Below the pieces are notes generated by a model. The model saw only the letters and a list, made by a program, of their open reading frames with translations, was not told where the DNA came from and did no database searches. Positions 52,408 through 64,000 of a DNA stretch of 64,000 nt are shown here, one piece after another. The position numbers and the translations under genes are program-made. The first letter of the stretch is position 1, and every line of letters starts with the position of its first letter. Source of the stretch: Tetragonia tetragonoides (lineage: Eukaryota; Streptophyta; Magnoliopsida; Caryophyllales; Aizoaceae); the NCBI GenBank assembly GCA_038025085.1, contig CM076139.1, positions 49,270,807-49,334,806 of the forward strand, read 5' to 3'.

Positions 52408-55400
52408 TTTATCATCCATAAGTGATGATCTAGTAAAACTAGATAAATTCTTCCAAGGTTCAAACCTCCTCCATGCAACCTGGCCTGGTTGTTCCAGAAA
52501 ATCCCTGTAGGTACAGAATTGTTCCAATACACATCAACCTTTAAGTTAGTTCCATTCACATAAACTTATCACAACCTTTGTCAATGGTTGGTAGCTAGAA
52601 TCAGAGCACAGTTGCAAATTGCTCTCCAACAGTATGATTAGGACTTTGACAAAGCTCAAATTTCAATATTTGTCGAATGAGCGTGACTTGATGCTCATCA
52701 CTACTATGATCTTAAGCATGAGGGTAAGAATATAGAGGCCAGAAATTTGTCTTCATACATCTGAAAACATATCAATTATTCCTTTACAGTTCACAGAACC
52801 CAGTGTGATATATTTGTATTTATTTTCCTTTCAATTCTACCTATTCTGAAATCAATCTTTCAAAAAAACTTCAGCACCTAATTGGAAGTATTTTAGTTTC
52901 TTTTTTTATTTATTGAAGGGACATATAAGAGGCAGTAACAGGAAAGAATAAAGAAAAATTGACAGCAAATGAACAGACTCATCATGTCCATAATAAAACA
53001 ATCAGGCAAACCAAATCAACAAAGCATATCTTCCATGTCTTCTTTAACACACAGCTAATATATAATACCTTCCATGTCTTCTTTAACACACAGCTAACAC
53101 CAAGAAGCAGGTGTAAAGCAGTAAGCTACTGGTGAAACCTAATGTTTTCATTCCTCAATAAACACTAATATACGAACACTTCATATTGGGCCAAAAACAA
53201 GAAAAAGCTCATAAATTAAACGAGTCCAATCCTTAAGTTCACATTCATACCCGATCCTTGTTCTTGAGTCTGAGTAACATAGGAATTGACTGCCTAGAAA
53301 ATTGAACAGGAAACAAATATGCAAGAGCTAAATATAAGCAAATACAGACAGATTCCGAGGACAATAAGGTCATTCACTTATGCTCACTCTACATAAGTTA
53401 TGCTCTGCCCACCCTTTCCATCATATTAACATAAGTAGTAACTCCAATTATAAAGGAGTACTGTTAGTTGCAAAAAAGTTGGAGATAGGGAAGATTCTTC
53501 AGCAGAATTTGTTATCCTTGTTCACATGTTGTACAATGAAGAACACGTATGCAGGATGCCTTTAAACATTAGCATTAATTACTATTGAAGTCTAAACTTG
53601 GCAAGATAGCTTAATAGCCACTATTGTTACTACTGAATTATTATAATAATAACACATATAGTATATAATATAATACTCATCATGCTGGAAACATCATTGA
53701 AGGAGGAGCATGGCTGAGACTGACAGTATGAGTTTCATGTGCCCATTTTGATTAATTATCAAATTCACAAGATGGAAAATAACTCCAAAAGCAAAGAACC
53801 ATGCACAACCTGGGTCCAGATCATACAGCAAATGTATTATTCAATTCAATAACGTTTCTCGTGACATGCCTGAAAATTTTAATTTGGTATTGAGAATCAT
53901 ATACTTACCTTATAATAGGATGACAACCAAAAATCATATTTACATGTATATGCGTGTATATATCCATCTCTTTCGCTATTATTACCAAATAGGAACTCAC
54001 ATAGTAATTTTAGGATTCCTGTGACTGGCAACCAAAAGGTCACGTGAGTTTCACTTCGGGAAAGTACACTCACATGCAAATATGTAAATGAAAACAAATG
54101 AATTTAATCTGTAAAGTTGTTTGATAAGTACTGCCTTTGTTTTATGCATGAAGCAAATGAGTTGAGAAGATTTTGGAGTTAGAAGAGTCCACAAGACATA
54201 CATGAGAAAGAAAAGTTTGGTCTTCGATTCCAGCTACTAAATTCAGTTCAGATATCACCAGCTTAACCCTGCTGTGACACCAAATTTTCATACTGCTCCA
54301 GTGTTCTACCCCAAAGAGATGGTTTTCGTTGAAAAATGAAGGAAATCCATATTGACATAACTTCACAAAGTGGTGATATACATGTCAAAATGCCAAGTAT
54401 TTGAGTTGAAATGAAGAGTTTGAATAATATAGCGTACGTTGTAAAATAGACTAGAAAGTGAGACATTGAACGTAAGATATGCGAAGCAAGTAAAAGTTTT
54501 ATGGGTTGAGTACTAAACCCATCGGACATCTCTTTCAAAAAAGCCTACCTCCTCACTTTCTGTTCGTCATGACTCATGACGCATACTCTCTAAGACCTAT
54601 AGATCAAATTCTTTCCTGATTAGGTTTGTTGCATGCAGAGAGAACCATACGTCCAAAAGGCCCTCATATACCAACGACAGCTAAGACTCCTGTCCTCTTA
54701 AACTATAGAGATTTGATTTGTCAATATTAATGGCCATCCTTTTTAATTTCCTAGTGAGCAGTGGGTCCAATGATCTCTTCAAACTTGATTTCACTACAGT
54801 ATACCCCAGAAGAATACGAAAGATATGTAAATTAATTTCCTAATCATGGCAGCAGTAAGTAATCAGTCGAGCAAAGCATCGGCAAGAAGAATTTCCAAAT
54901 ATCTGACACTCACTTCAGCAGAGGACTATACTGGGTTAAACATACAGAATAAATCACAAACATGAAAGTTATTGTGCTAATGCAACTCATAACGCTACAA
55001 CAAGATGGACACATTTGAACATTGTTTCCTAATTTCCTGCTATATCTATCCCCTCTAGAAATCACTCTATCAGTAAACATGTCAAATTATCATGTTAAAT
55101 TACTCCAGAATACATATCAAATATTTGCAGCCACTTAGGAGCTGGAAACATGAGATTCAGAGATACTGGCTAACAAGAGAGCTCATGTTGTTGAAAAAAT
55201 CAGTAAGGCAAAGGGCGGTAATTGCCATCACATCTGTAGTGCATAGCTTACAGATCTCATTGGACCAGAATCAGTGCTCAGTACTGTGCGGAAGCGGTTG
55301 AATTAGCACGAAAGAAGAATCCAAATTCTAAGTCACAAGGTTGGAGTTACTATCCAAAAAGACACGATCAATCTTGACACAACAAAATCCAGTGATATGG

Positions 55401-58400
55401 GAGGTATATACAAGTTTTGCCTTTGTCCCGTTCTTCACATGTAAAATAAACCAGCACAATCTACAAGTGGGAACAACTAGGCCACAAAATTTCGAGGAGG
55501 GGTCTCCTTTGTCATGGATAGGTCTACTGCGACATCTCATTTGGGTGTTATCGGTTAACTATTGCGTCACTTTGCCAACTCTTGGCAAGTATATTGAGGA
55601 AAAGATTGCTGCATTTTCACGTAATCCCTTTTCCTTACAACACCTAATACTTTGAAGGACTAGGAGAGGCACATTTGATTTTTGAATATCCCAGAAGAAA
55701 GTGACATTTCCTCAAGTTTGGAAGGATTAAAATGTTCATTGACAGGTGACCGCACAGACTCTTACCACCTTTCATAACTATTTCACACATGTTCATGTTG
55801 CCTTTGTTCTTCACACACCTGCAAACTATATTAGAGGCCCTCATTTTTATTTTGCACTAGGGCCTAGAAAATGTCAAGACCGGGGCTGGCACACCATAGA
55901 AGCATCTCTGGACAAATTCAGTGGGATGGACTTGCTCAGATAAATTTATGCAGTTTGCTAGAAAGGCATTGTGACAAATTAAAGCATCTATATTCTATCC
56001 TCAACAATACATGCTTACTTTCCTTACAAATGATTCCGATCAATAGTACTCAAACAAATCCAATTCTGATCATGAATCCTAGACAACCTTTCCCCATAGT
56101 TGCTAAGTACTCCGTAGTCATAAGCAGAATAAAGAAATGCAAGCTATTTCCTTCAAAGAAACCACACAAACATCTAAGAAAGAAACAACAAATCTTCCTA
56201 TCTAAAACAGATCGTCATTCATATGGAATCTATGTGAAACCATAGTCCAAATGAAGACTTTCAATTTAAGGAGAATCCCGGATACCAAAGCTGTTGCAAA
56301 GAGAAAACTCCCCACCTTTTGTAAATATCAGAAAGGATAGCCACGGGAAGACAAAATATGATATGTATCCACTTTCTCACATTACACACTACGTAAATCA
56401 AATACTAAGACCGGAAAATAAAAATTATAGGACCCACACTTAGGGAGTGAACTGTTACTCTAATGGTCACTTTGACATGCATGCATCAAGTATACCGCAT
56501 TTTATAGCTATACCTTTAGCAATTTCTAAAACCTTTCAACAAGAGGTCTGAAAACCCTGAACTGAACCAGATTCACCAAATTCACAAATCCAATGCATCG
56601 TGAGAGCATACTCAGCTAAATAGAAACCTCACATCCTGAAATGAGGACACCCATGTATTCCCATTAACGATTTCAGATTCATCCTTGATAGAGTTACATC
56701 CCAAAGATGATATCTTATTCCATTGCACACAACTCTATCAAGTCCACTTCATTAATATTGTTTAGCAATAAATTCCCATCGCTCACTATCTTTCATTCTT
56801 CTTGAAATGCCTAAACCAGGAAATAAATCCTCAAATATTGAGCCTCTTTTTGTCCACTAATGTCCATTTCACTACTCAGCATATATCCAGGAAACAAGGA
56901 GGAAAAAGGAACCCCCAAAGTTGGATCTTAGAAGAGGATTGGCCTACCATCAAGACTGCCAATCAAGGAAGTCGAAAAGATACATGCAAGAACAGAGATC
57001 ATCTGATAATATGTAGGAGCTAATCATTCATCTTCTAATGTTCATATCCACATTCAAATCCAGAAACTCCATTATCTGATATAGTTATTGTATATGTAAC
57101 CATTTTCAGGTAACTTTTATCAAAGAGAAAAAGCCTTCATAACTTCCAAGTCTCCATTTCAGTTTCCACGTAAGAAGAATGCTGACCCCACTTAATTACT
57201 GAGGAAGAATTTAAATGCATAAATGCTGATATGTCTTCGGTGAACATCTTCACAAGCAGCAAGTGTATGATAGCAGGGAATATGGAGCATGAAGTACATG
57301 GACAAATAGATGTGCAACTTGCAGCTAATACACTTCGTATTGAAACAAAAAATAATAAAGCACTTGTTTCACCAGCCTTATTCATGGGTAAATGGTAGAT
57401 TCTGAACGCCCCGATTGTCAATTTAGTCCTAGAGGAATGCCCAGGTCATTAACAAGTATTCAATCTTGCACATATATCTGCAAAAAAAATCTCGAAAAAC
57501 TGTCCTACGAATATGGCTTCCCAACAATTAAATTTCGGCCATAAACATATTCACCTTCAACCCAAACATGTTTCTCAGTCCTTGTGGATCACCCAGAAGC
57601 TAAGCACAACATGCCACCAGTTACTCACCAGTCAAAGAAATATCTCTTTTTAATATAGATGCATCATTTCTTAAGCTGTAAGAGTCAAACACACAAAAGC
57701 ACAATTCCTTCATGAAAAACAAACTCCATATTCTCCGTCATTTTACTCAGAGATCTCTTAAAAATTCAATTGGGTAAGGAATACTTAAGAGGGAATAACT
57801 ACCACAATCCAAGCATTTCATTCGCTGACAAGAAACTGGTGCAGTATATCACTCAACCTATTCAACCACTGCAACACCAAATTGATTCTGTCCAGAGCTC
57901 CACAAAAATACCATAACTTCACGTGCCATATCCTCTTTAACTTATCTATGTCTATAAAACACCTGAAGTATACTACCATTTCAACTTTTAAGTACTATCA
58001 CTCGTCTTTCCAGTTCATGGGTAACTTCGGGAAAGTATAATTAACTATTCCATGTTTATAAAACACCTGAAGTATACCATTCAAACTCTACGTCCTACCA
58101 CAAGTCCTCAACCCATGGATCTAGGAGGTATAACAAATTGGCTTATAAAAGGACACTATGCTTTGCAAAGTTAAGCTTAAAGACTACAATTAAAATACAT
58201 ACAACCCTTCCACTTTCAAAGTGTGAAGAATAAAGGAAAGAAAAGCGGCGAACTTCAAGGAGGTTCAAACTTTGAACATACTAGATGATTTTCCTGATGG
58301 TAATGTGCTAATGGAATTTAAGCATCCATGGCGGGAAACTACAAGATACTACTGCCCGAACAGATTTTATCAAGGCAGTAAACATATTGAAACCTTTGAT

Positions 58401-60004
58401 CAAAGTGTCCAAATACTTATCGAGGATATATAGTGCTATGAATTATCCCCATCAAATCGCCTTACAGCATTTTTCTTTGCCTGACTAATGCCAAGCACTC
58501 ACAAATGTGTGATCTAGTTCGATTCCATAGCATTTGGTTGCAATGTCAACGCCAATGTGCTTATGTCATAATTCTACAATTGTGAAAGTATTGAGACATA
58601 TCATTTATGTAATTTTCATTCAGTTGATATATTGGCACTCTCTCTCATTAGGTTTTATGCAATTAAAGAACAGAATAAATATAGCACAAACAAGCATTCA
58701 GACAACTCAAGTATAAGACAAGCATAAGCTTTTGCTAGGTGAACTAAGCACCCACAAAAACATACAATCATAATCTGAATGATTATTCCACAGATGAAAC
58801 ATAATGGATTGCCAAAGAGTTACAATTACATATCTCATTATATTTCTGCTACAATTTCATCTAGCAAGGGAGACAAGGGAAGCAAATTTTGCTTCATCAC
58901 CTTAGCCAAACACCATGGAGCTGCAAAGATCAAACAGATTCAATGCTAGTTTAGCCTATATATAGTTTTTCACCACTCACTCATTAATAAGCTACAGAAC
59001 AACAGAAAGGCCTTAAATCATCATGTAGAGATCTTTTTCCTTCAAAATATTCAATTTTATTCACATAATGTGAACCTAAAATATTGTTGCATTCGATCAA
59101 CCAAAATCCTCAACTTGGAGAATAAAAAGTGAAATTATAACCAACCAACAAAATGACTTGGCCTTAACTTGCATGAAAACCCATGGCCATAGCACCAAAT
59201 CATGCTCTGTGTGGTTCTATTCAATCAACAAACTATGTATTGATGATGCACCTCTTTACATCATATCACTTTTCTTTCTGAGCACCTTCATTTCCAATGA
59301 TACTAGTAATATATTATGATGTTAACAAAATATTAATAGTATTAGGCAATATTTGAACATTGTTATCCTAATTACATATGTTAACATTTAAGAATTACAT
59401 AAAAATGATACTAAATGCTCAAAGTTTACAGCCATGTTAAGGCGAAAGTATTTCCCATTAAACAACAATTGATTAAGTATTTCCCATTAAACAACAACAA
59501 ATATTTCCCATTAGTGAAGATCCTGACAGTAAAATATTTGAACAAAAAGACCACAGTCACGATTCTATATACCCCATTCAACTCAAAACAAACTACAAGA
59601 ACAACAATTAGTGAAGATCCTGACAAAATATAAAATCTTCTGGTTTATGGGGTGATCAAGATGTACGCAACCTTAACCCTAGCGTTACTAGGGAAATTGT
59701 ACACAAACTAAACAAAAATTAGCACTTCTATGAATAGTTTTTCATCGATTTGGTTTTTACGATGAGGATATGAGGGTTCTTAAAACCTAGAATCTCATCA
59801 CACAATTTTCCCCCGCCAAAAAATTCAAACTTTGGCGCCTTTGAGATTCAGAAAATGTACCGAATAAACAACATTTCTTAAGAATATAATGTTTGAGTAC
59901 TAGTTATTTGAAATTTAAAAGAGAATGTAACAGTTTTTAAGTTTATTATATATACCTCGATCAGGAATTTCATCGAACATTTGATTCGCACTACTCGTCT
60001 TCAT
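52408..60004 (-). other. Possible unidentified multi-exon minus-strand gene
   Basis: Several segments look like small exons with good splice sites, in order: 60004-59956 (ATG, MKTSSANQMFDEIPDR, phase 1 end), 58920-58901 (PWCLAK, phase fits), 57868-57803 (WLNRLSDILHQFLVSE, then TGA), 57675-57629 (LRNDASILKRDISLT, donor GTGAGT), 55818-55761 (CVKNKGNMNMCEIVMKG), 54914-ending (SPLL), 54268-54202 (VKLVISELNLVAGIEDQT, phase fits the previous one) and 52504-52408 (DFLEQPGQVAWRR, then FEPWKNLSS). I could not connect them all in one frame: the third segment has a stop and some phases disagree. It may be a real gene with missed exons, alternative transcripts or a pseudogene. I do not recognise the family. 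Confidence 0.3.
53031..53098. repeat. Short direct duplication
   Basis: CTTCCATGTCTTCTTTAACA followed by CACAGCTAA occurs twice, 40 bp apart. Confidence 0.85.
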
Positions 60005-61732
60005 CTACTCGATCGAAGTTTCTCATCTTTCTCTCTCCTGATCGATATCAATTGTATTAGAGATTTTTAGGGGTTTGGTGATCAGTTGCTTCGTTGATTG
60101 ATAGGGAAGCGAAATCGCTCGCAATTATCGCTGGATTAGTGCATATAATCGTCAAAGTATTGAAAGGTTGCGTTTTTGTACCGATGTAAAAGGTTCCGCT
60201 CGTGAGGACTGAAGAGTTTGCTCGCCATTCCCCACGATATGGGGGAGTGCTGACCTGGCAAACGGATTGGGGTCGGATTGGATCGGATCATTTCGTTTTC
60301 GGATAAACAGGTGGGGTCATATTGGGTTGATTTGATATTGTGTCGAACTTTTTGAGTCAATATTGAGTTAGGTTTTGGGTTAGACAACGGATTTGACAAA
60401 TATTGTCTTACAACCTTCAGGTCGACTCATTATGAATTCGGGTCACTTACTGGTTGAGTCTTTTCGGGTCGAGTTCAGTTGGGCCTGTAGCGGGTCGATC
60501 ATCAAGTCGGGATCACTTTTTGCAAGCTTTCTAAGTACAATGTTGTCCATCCACTTACTATTGTCAAGGGGTGAACGCAAGCAGGTACCTACTTGGAATT
60601 TTAGGATTTGGTATTGGAATTGGTTAGAGCAGTTCCTCAAATTTAGGACCTCAGAATTGAAATTGGTTAGAGCAGTTCCTCGAAACTGATACCCATACTA
60701 GGAGTTGGCAGGTCCAATTTCAATATCAGGTACCCAGTTCCCGTCATCCCTCACTGAAAAAAATTGCTTGACATCTTGTCTCGTAGAATTTTAATGGGAA
60801 TAGTGGAATACTATCCAAATACAATGAGTTACGATTGTGCAACAATTCAAAAAAAATTTAATTAAATTAAAGCATCGAAAAGATCAAAATTGTAACATAT
60901 GCAATAAAAAAACTAAAGTATTAGTAGTATTGGTAGGCATTGCAAATTGGACCCACCAGGTACCCAATTCTTGGAATTGGTCTCACTAGGTACCCAGTTC
61001 TTGGAATTGCTCCAACCAGGTACCCACTGAGTCCTGGGTCCAGAAAAATGATACCCATAATTGAAATTGCTTTCAAGCAGGTCTGAATTTCTGGACCCAG
61101 AATTGGAATTGGCGGGACCAGTTCCAGGTCCGGACCCGCCAAGTCCAAACCAATTTCAGGACCAAGACCAGGTACCAAGGACCCGTGCTCACCCCTAATT
61201 GTGCTGCCCATCACCATGCAAGTCTAGACTTATCAAACGAGTTTGCCCAACGAATTTTGAATTGTGTTAATTACGAGTTGACTTTTGGGAATTTGAGTCA
61301 AATCTGCTATTGTTTTGATTATTTTATCGGACTGTGATAGGATTCGGGTCCAAAAATTTGTGGTAAGACCTAGAAAAAATGAGTTGAGTTTGGGTTAAAT
61401 TTTGATGGTTCTTAGACTTGGTAAACGAGTCGGTCGGGTCGAATTCGGGTCTGGTCAATTTAATTGGAGGCTGGAAATAATTTTCTATGTAAATTCTTAA
61501 TGGACTTTTGAGTCGTTAAATTAGTTTTTATCGAATTGGGTCGGATTCGATTTTTTGGGTTAAGTCTTTTATGTGTTTGTACCAACAGATCGGGTCGGGT
61601 CAAACGAATTTGGCCGGTCTCAAATACATTTATGTGTAAACTTTTAGTGGGCTTCTCAACTATCAAGTTAGTTTTTTACGGTATTTTTTCGGTAAGGTCG
61701 GGTCGGGTCAAATTTTGCAAAAAACGATTATA
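60005..61732. other. Divergent intergenic region with nested hAT-like repeats
   Basis: The region between the uncertain minus-strand unit and NOP53 is rich in GGGTCGGGTC-type words (60250-60500 and 61260-61720), probably remains of hAT-like MITEs. One complete element sits inside at 60567-61196. Confidence 0.5.
60567..61196. mobile_element. hAT-like non-autonomous element rich in GGTACC repeats
   Basis: Ends AGGGGTGAAC and (inverted) AGGGGTGAGC. The flanks share ATTGT, a possible eroded 8-bp duplication. The body is an irregular series of AGGTACCCA and TTGGAATTG words in both orientations. No transposase. Confidence 0.55.
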
Positions 61733-61797
61733 AGAGGAAAAAGAAAAAGAAAAGGAAACGAAAAAGAAAAAGGAAAAGAAAAAGAAAAAGAAAAATT
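61733..61797 (+). repeat. Polypurine tract upstream of NOP53
   Basis: About 65 bases of almost pure A and G (GAAAAAGAAAAAGAAAAGG type) lie about 150 bp before the NOP53 start codon, probably in the promoter or leader. Confidence 0.7.
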
Positions 61798-61943
61798 GGT
61801 TTCGGCCGGTGTTGGAGGTTACAGACTTACAGAACCCTCAACCCAACAACGAAACAACCTTCGTTCCTTCTCTTTCACTCGCGCCTCCATACTTTCACAG
61901 AACAGAGAGAACAGAGAAGAGAGAGAAAAATCCATTCACAATA

Positions 61944-63135
61944 ATGGGGAAGAAAAGGGCGAAGAAGATAAAGAAAGCATGGAGAAATATCAGCACCGAA
62001 GAAATCGACACTTTCAACGAAAAAGCCACTCGTGACGCTCACTCTGGTGGCTCTCTTGCTTCTGCTCCTAGCGACTCTCTCTTTTACCTCGACAAATCCA
62101 AAGGTCTCTTTTTTCTCTTACCATATTTTTAGTTGCTTTATACCCTTTTTGTAATTTGTGTTGGTATAACAATAATCATGTTTAATTTTGTCCTGATTAT
62201 TTAGTCATGCTTCAGTTGATATGCTTTTGTTTCTGGAACTTTTTGTGATGAGCTCAATTGGGTTTTCTGTAAATGGAGTTTCTGCAAATGGGTATTGTTT
62301 AGAATTGAATTGATATTCAATTATTTTCACTTGGGTATTTGCTTCTTTGCTCTGACTATAGTTGATATGCTTTTTTGATTGAACTTCCATTGACGAGCCC
62401 TCAATTAGGTTTTCAGTAAATGGAGTTTCTGGACATGGGTGTTGTTTAGAATTGAAATATTGATTTAGCTTCACTTGGGTGTTTGTTAGTCTTCTGTTTT
62501 AGCTCGTTTTTATGGGCTTTTGCTGGTGTACTCTAATTTTCCTGGGTTTGTATAAGCCCCCAGTTCATTTGCTAGGATTTTTATTTATCTTGCTCATGTT
62601 ATTATACAAATTCAATCAGTTTTTTTTTTAGACCTAAGTAGTTGTTGTCTCCCCCTTTTATAACCTATTTCCTGAGTAATTGAGCTTGTTATTTTTGGTT
62701 GATTTAGATGTGCCCCCCAAGCGGAAGATTGAGAAGCATAGGGAGAAAGTGCTCCGCTTTGACAGTGTTCTTCAGAGAAACCCATTTGTTCAGCCGATTC
62801 AGTCTTCGATTGACAAGAAATCTAAGAAAAAGAAGAAAGTTAAGGCAGACCAGGCTCAGCCTGAAGGCGATTCCAAAGAAAAGGTGACTGCTTTTCCCTT
62901 TTTCAATGTCGTTGAAATCAATTATAGCATATCCTGCTACGTGTCTGTGGATGGTGTGCTTAACTCGGGTTTTTTCAGGAGGATGGAGGCTCGGAAGCTG
63001 GCATGGTTGATTTGTGGAGCAGTGAAGGTATCTTTATCAATTCGAGTTTCTGTGATGTTGTCATTGGGTGAATTAAAAGGTCTCTCTCTTACATCTTTTA
63101 TTCTTGTAGGTGGAGGCAACATCAAGAGAAAGAAG
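61944..63135 (+). CDS. NOP53/SMO4-like ribosome biogenesis protein, 5' part
   Basis: Four exons are visible: 61944-62103, 62708-62883, 62979-63027 and 63110-63135, phases consistent. The product starts MGKKRAKKIKKAWRNIST and continues SLFYLDKSKDVPPKRKIEKH, then REKVLRFDSVLQRNPFVQPI and a Lys-rich stretch, then DLWSS and KRKK. The N-terminal Lys/Arg-rich stretch and the DSVLQRNPFVQP region match NOP53 (GLTSCR2/PICT1), a nucleolar factor for 60S subunit and 5.8S rRNA maturation that recruits the exosome-linked helicase. In Arabidopsis it is SMALL ORGAN 4. The larger C-terminal part lies beyond the window; the next intron contains a transposon end at 63529. Intact so far. Confidence 0.88.
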
Positions 63136-63528
63136 GTATGTTGTGATGAGCTATTCACTTCTTGTTGTCATCCATGTTGGATATATGTGTGTTCAAACTT
63201 GTTTTGTTTGTGCCTTTGTGGTCTTATTCCTTGCTTTACGTGGTGGACGACTATTAGCTACTATTCAACATACAGTGGTTGGCAAATGATGATTATGGTA
63301 TTATGACAATTGAGGGACATCCTTCTAAAATTTACTCTCTAGAGTGTTTTAGCCAATGGTTATGTCATATGTGTAAACCCTGCACCTACTCTATTGTAGT
63401 AGAAATACAGCTCATGGCCAAGAGATGTGGGGATCATAATGCTGAAGTTGACATGGAGTTAGCGAGTTATTCGCAGGTGGTACCTGTTATTTAATTAATT
63501 TAGGCAGGTGGGCATCTTGTCCATGAGT

Positions 63529-64000
63529 CAGGGTTTTAAAACTCGGCCGATACGTGACGTATCGGCCGTATCGTAACGCCCAAAGAATCTGCCGATACGT
63601 TATTTCCCGTTTTGTAACGGGAGTTTCTAATTTCACGAGATCTCGGCCGAGACATGACGCGATTTCGCCGTTACGGCCGTGACTTCTTCTTTTTTTTTTT
63701 TTTTTAGCTTTTCTACGGTCAAAAAAAAAAGCAAAGGGGAGAGAGAAGAAGGCACAACCAGCAAGGTGAAGGTAAGCTTTCGAAAATCTTCATGCAATTT
63801 CATGTTTTACAAAAAACTGTGGGAAAGGGGTGAAAGATAGCAGATTTGGAGCAATAAACCTCAAATCTCCATTGTAGATCTGAAATTATTGTTTTTTTAT
63901 TTCCGTCTGTTTCGAACCCAATTGCTTGACGCCATTAAAGAATCGATACCAGCTTCAAAAACCAAGCTTCATCTATTTATTTGCGTTTGTCTTTGAGTTG
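63529..64000 (+). mobile_element. Left end of a transposon in a NOP53 intron
   Basis: The sequence starts CAGGGTTTTAAAACTCGG and continues with nested palindromes such as CGATACGTGACGTATCG and many CGGCC/CGTAACG words, then a T run and an AG-rich leader with a possible splice donor (AAGGTGAAGGTAAGC). The abrupt rise in CG content sets it apart from the gene. The other end is outside the window, so its class is not known; hAT or Mutator are possible. Confidence 0.45.

Noticed and set aside
51100..53290. Exons at about 51130-51170 and 53247-53290
   Set aside because: The two are similar to each other (TATGTYACTC and GAGTCTG/GAGTGACATAG words) and to a dispersed plant repeat, and their phases do not fit the neighbouring candidates.
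62680..63306. 208-codon continuous frame in the NOP53 gene
   Set aside because: It reads through introns. The NOP53 protein similarity follows the spliced exons, whose junctions are standard GT-AG.

Overview
This is plant nuclear DNA, almost certainly from a eudicot. Every confident gene is split by GT-AG introns, the spaces between genes are AT-rich, and the sequence is packed with plant transposons: LTR-retrotransposon fragments, tRNA-derived SINEs, and Tourist-, Stowaway-, hAT- and Mutator-like MITEs. The abundant MITEs built on the pentamer ACTGA suggest Caryophyllales, but that is only an impression.

Layout. Bases 1-5.8 kb hold degraded LTR-retrotransposon sequence, including a minus-strand Ty1/copia LTR, primer-binding site and broken gag; a Mutator-like MITE has inserted into that LTR. 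Bases 6.9-18 kb carry two class III (secretory) peroxidase genes in tandem, both +, with the same four-exon structure. About 7 kb of nested MITEs, SINEs and a retroposon lie between them. Bases 18-28.5 kb are transposon-rich, with no gene I can support apart from an RNase H-like remnant near 27.9 kb.

Bases 28.5-43.1 kb hold three + strand genes: a sororin-like cohesin regulator (five coding exons, one carrying four tandem protein repeats), an 82-residue HIG1-domain (hypoxia-induced, mitochondrial) protein, and a BTB/POZ protein with a Cys-rich N-terminus. At 47.5-48.8 kb, on the minus strand, lies a small helix-loop-helix protein without an obvious basic region. Bases 49-60 kb hold scattered minus-strand exon-like segments that I could not assemble into one certain gene. 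At 61.9 kb the + strand NOP53/SMO4-like ribosome-biogenesis gene begins and runs off the right side.

Context. From memory of Arabidopsis, the HLH, BTB and sororin genes lie close together around At3g56220-At3g56250, and the NOP53 gene (SMO4), an HLH gene and BTB genes lie together around At2g40430-At2g40440. The window would then be an unduplicated ancestral block related to both. The genes do not form a pathway: peroxidases act in the cell wall, sororin in chromatid cohesion, HIG1 in mitochondria, HLH in transcriptional regulation and NOP53 in 60S ribosome maturation.

The most unusual points are the four-fold repeat in the sororin-like gene, where each unit carries a possible in-phase splice donor; a three-level nested insertion at 10.5-12.2 kb; a miRNA-like 36-bp foldback just downstream of the sororin-like gene; and the possible unknown multi-exon gene at 52-60 kb.
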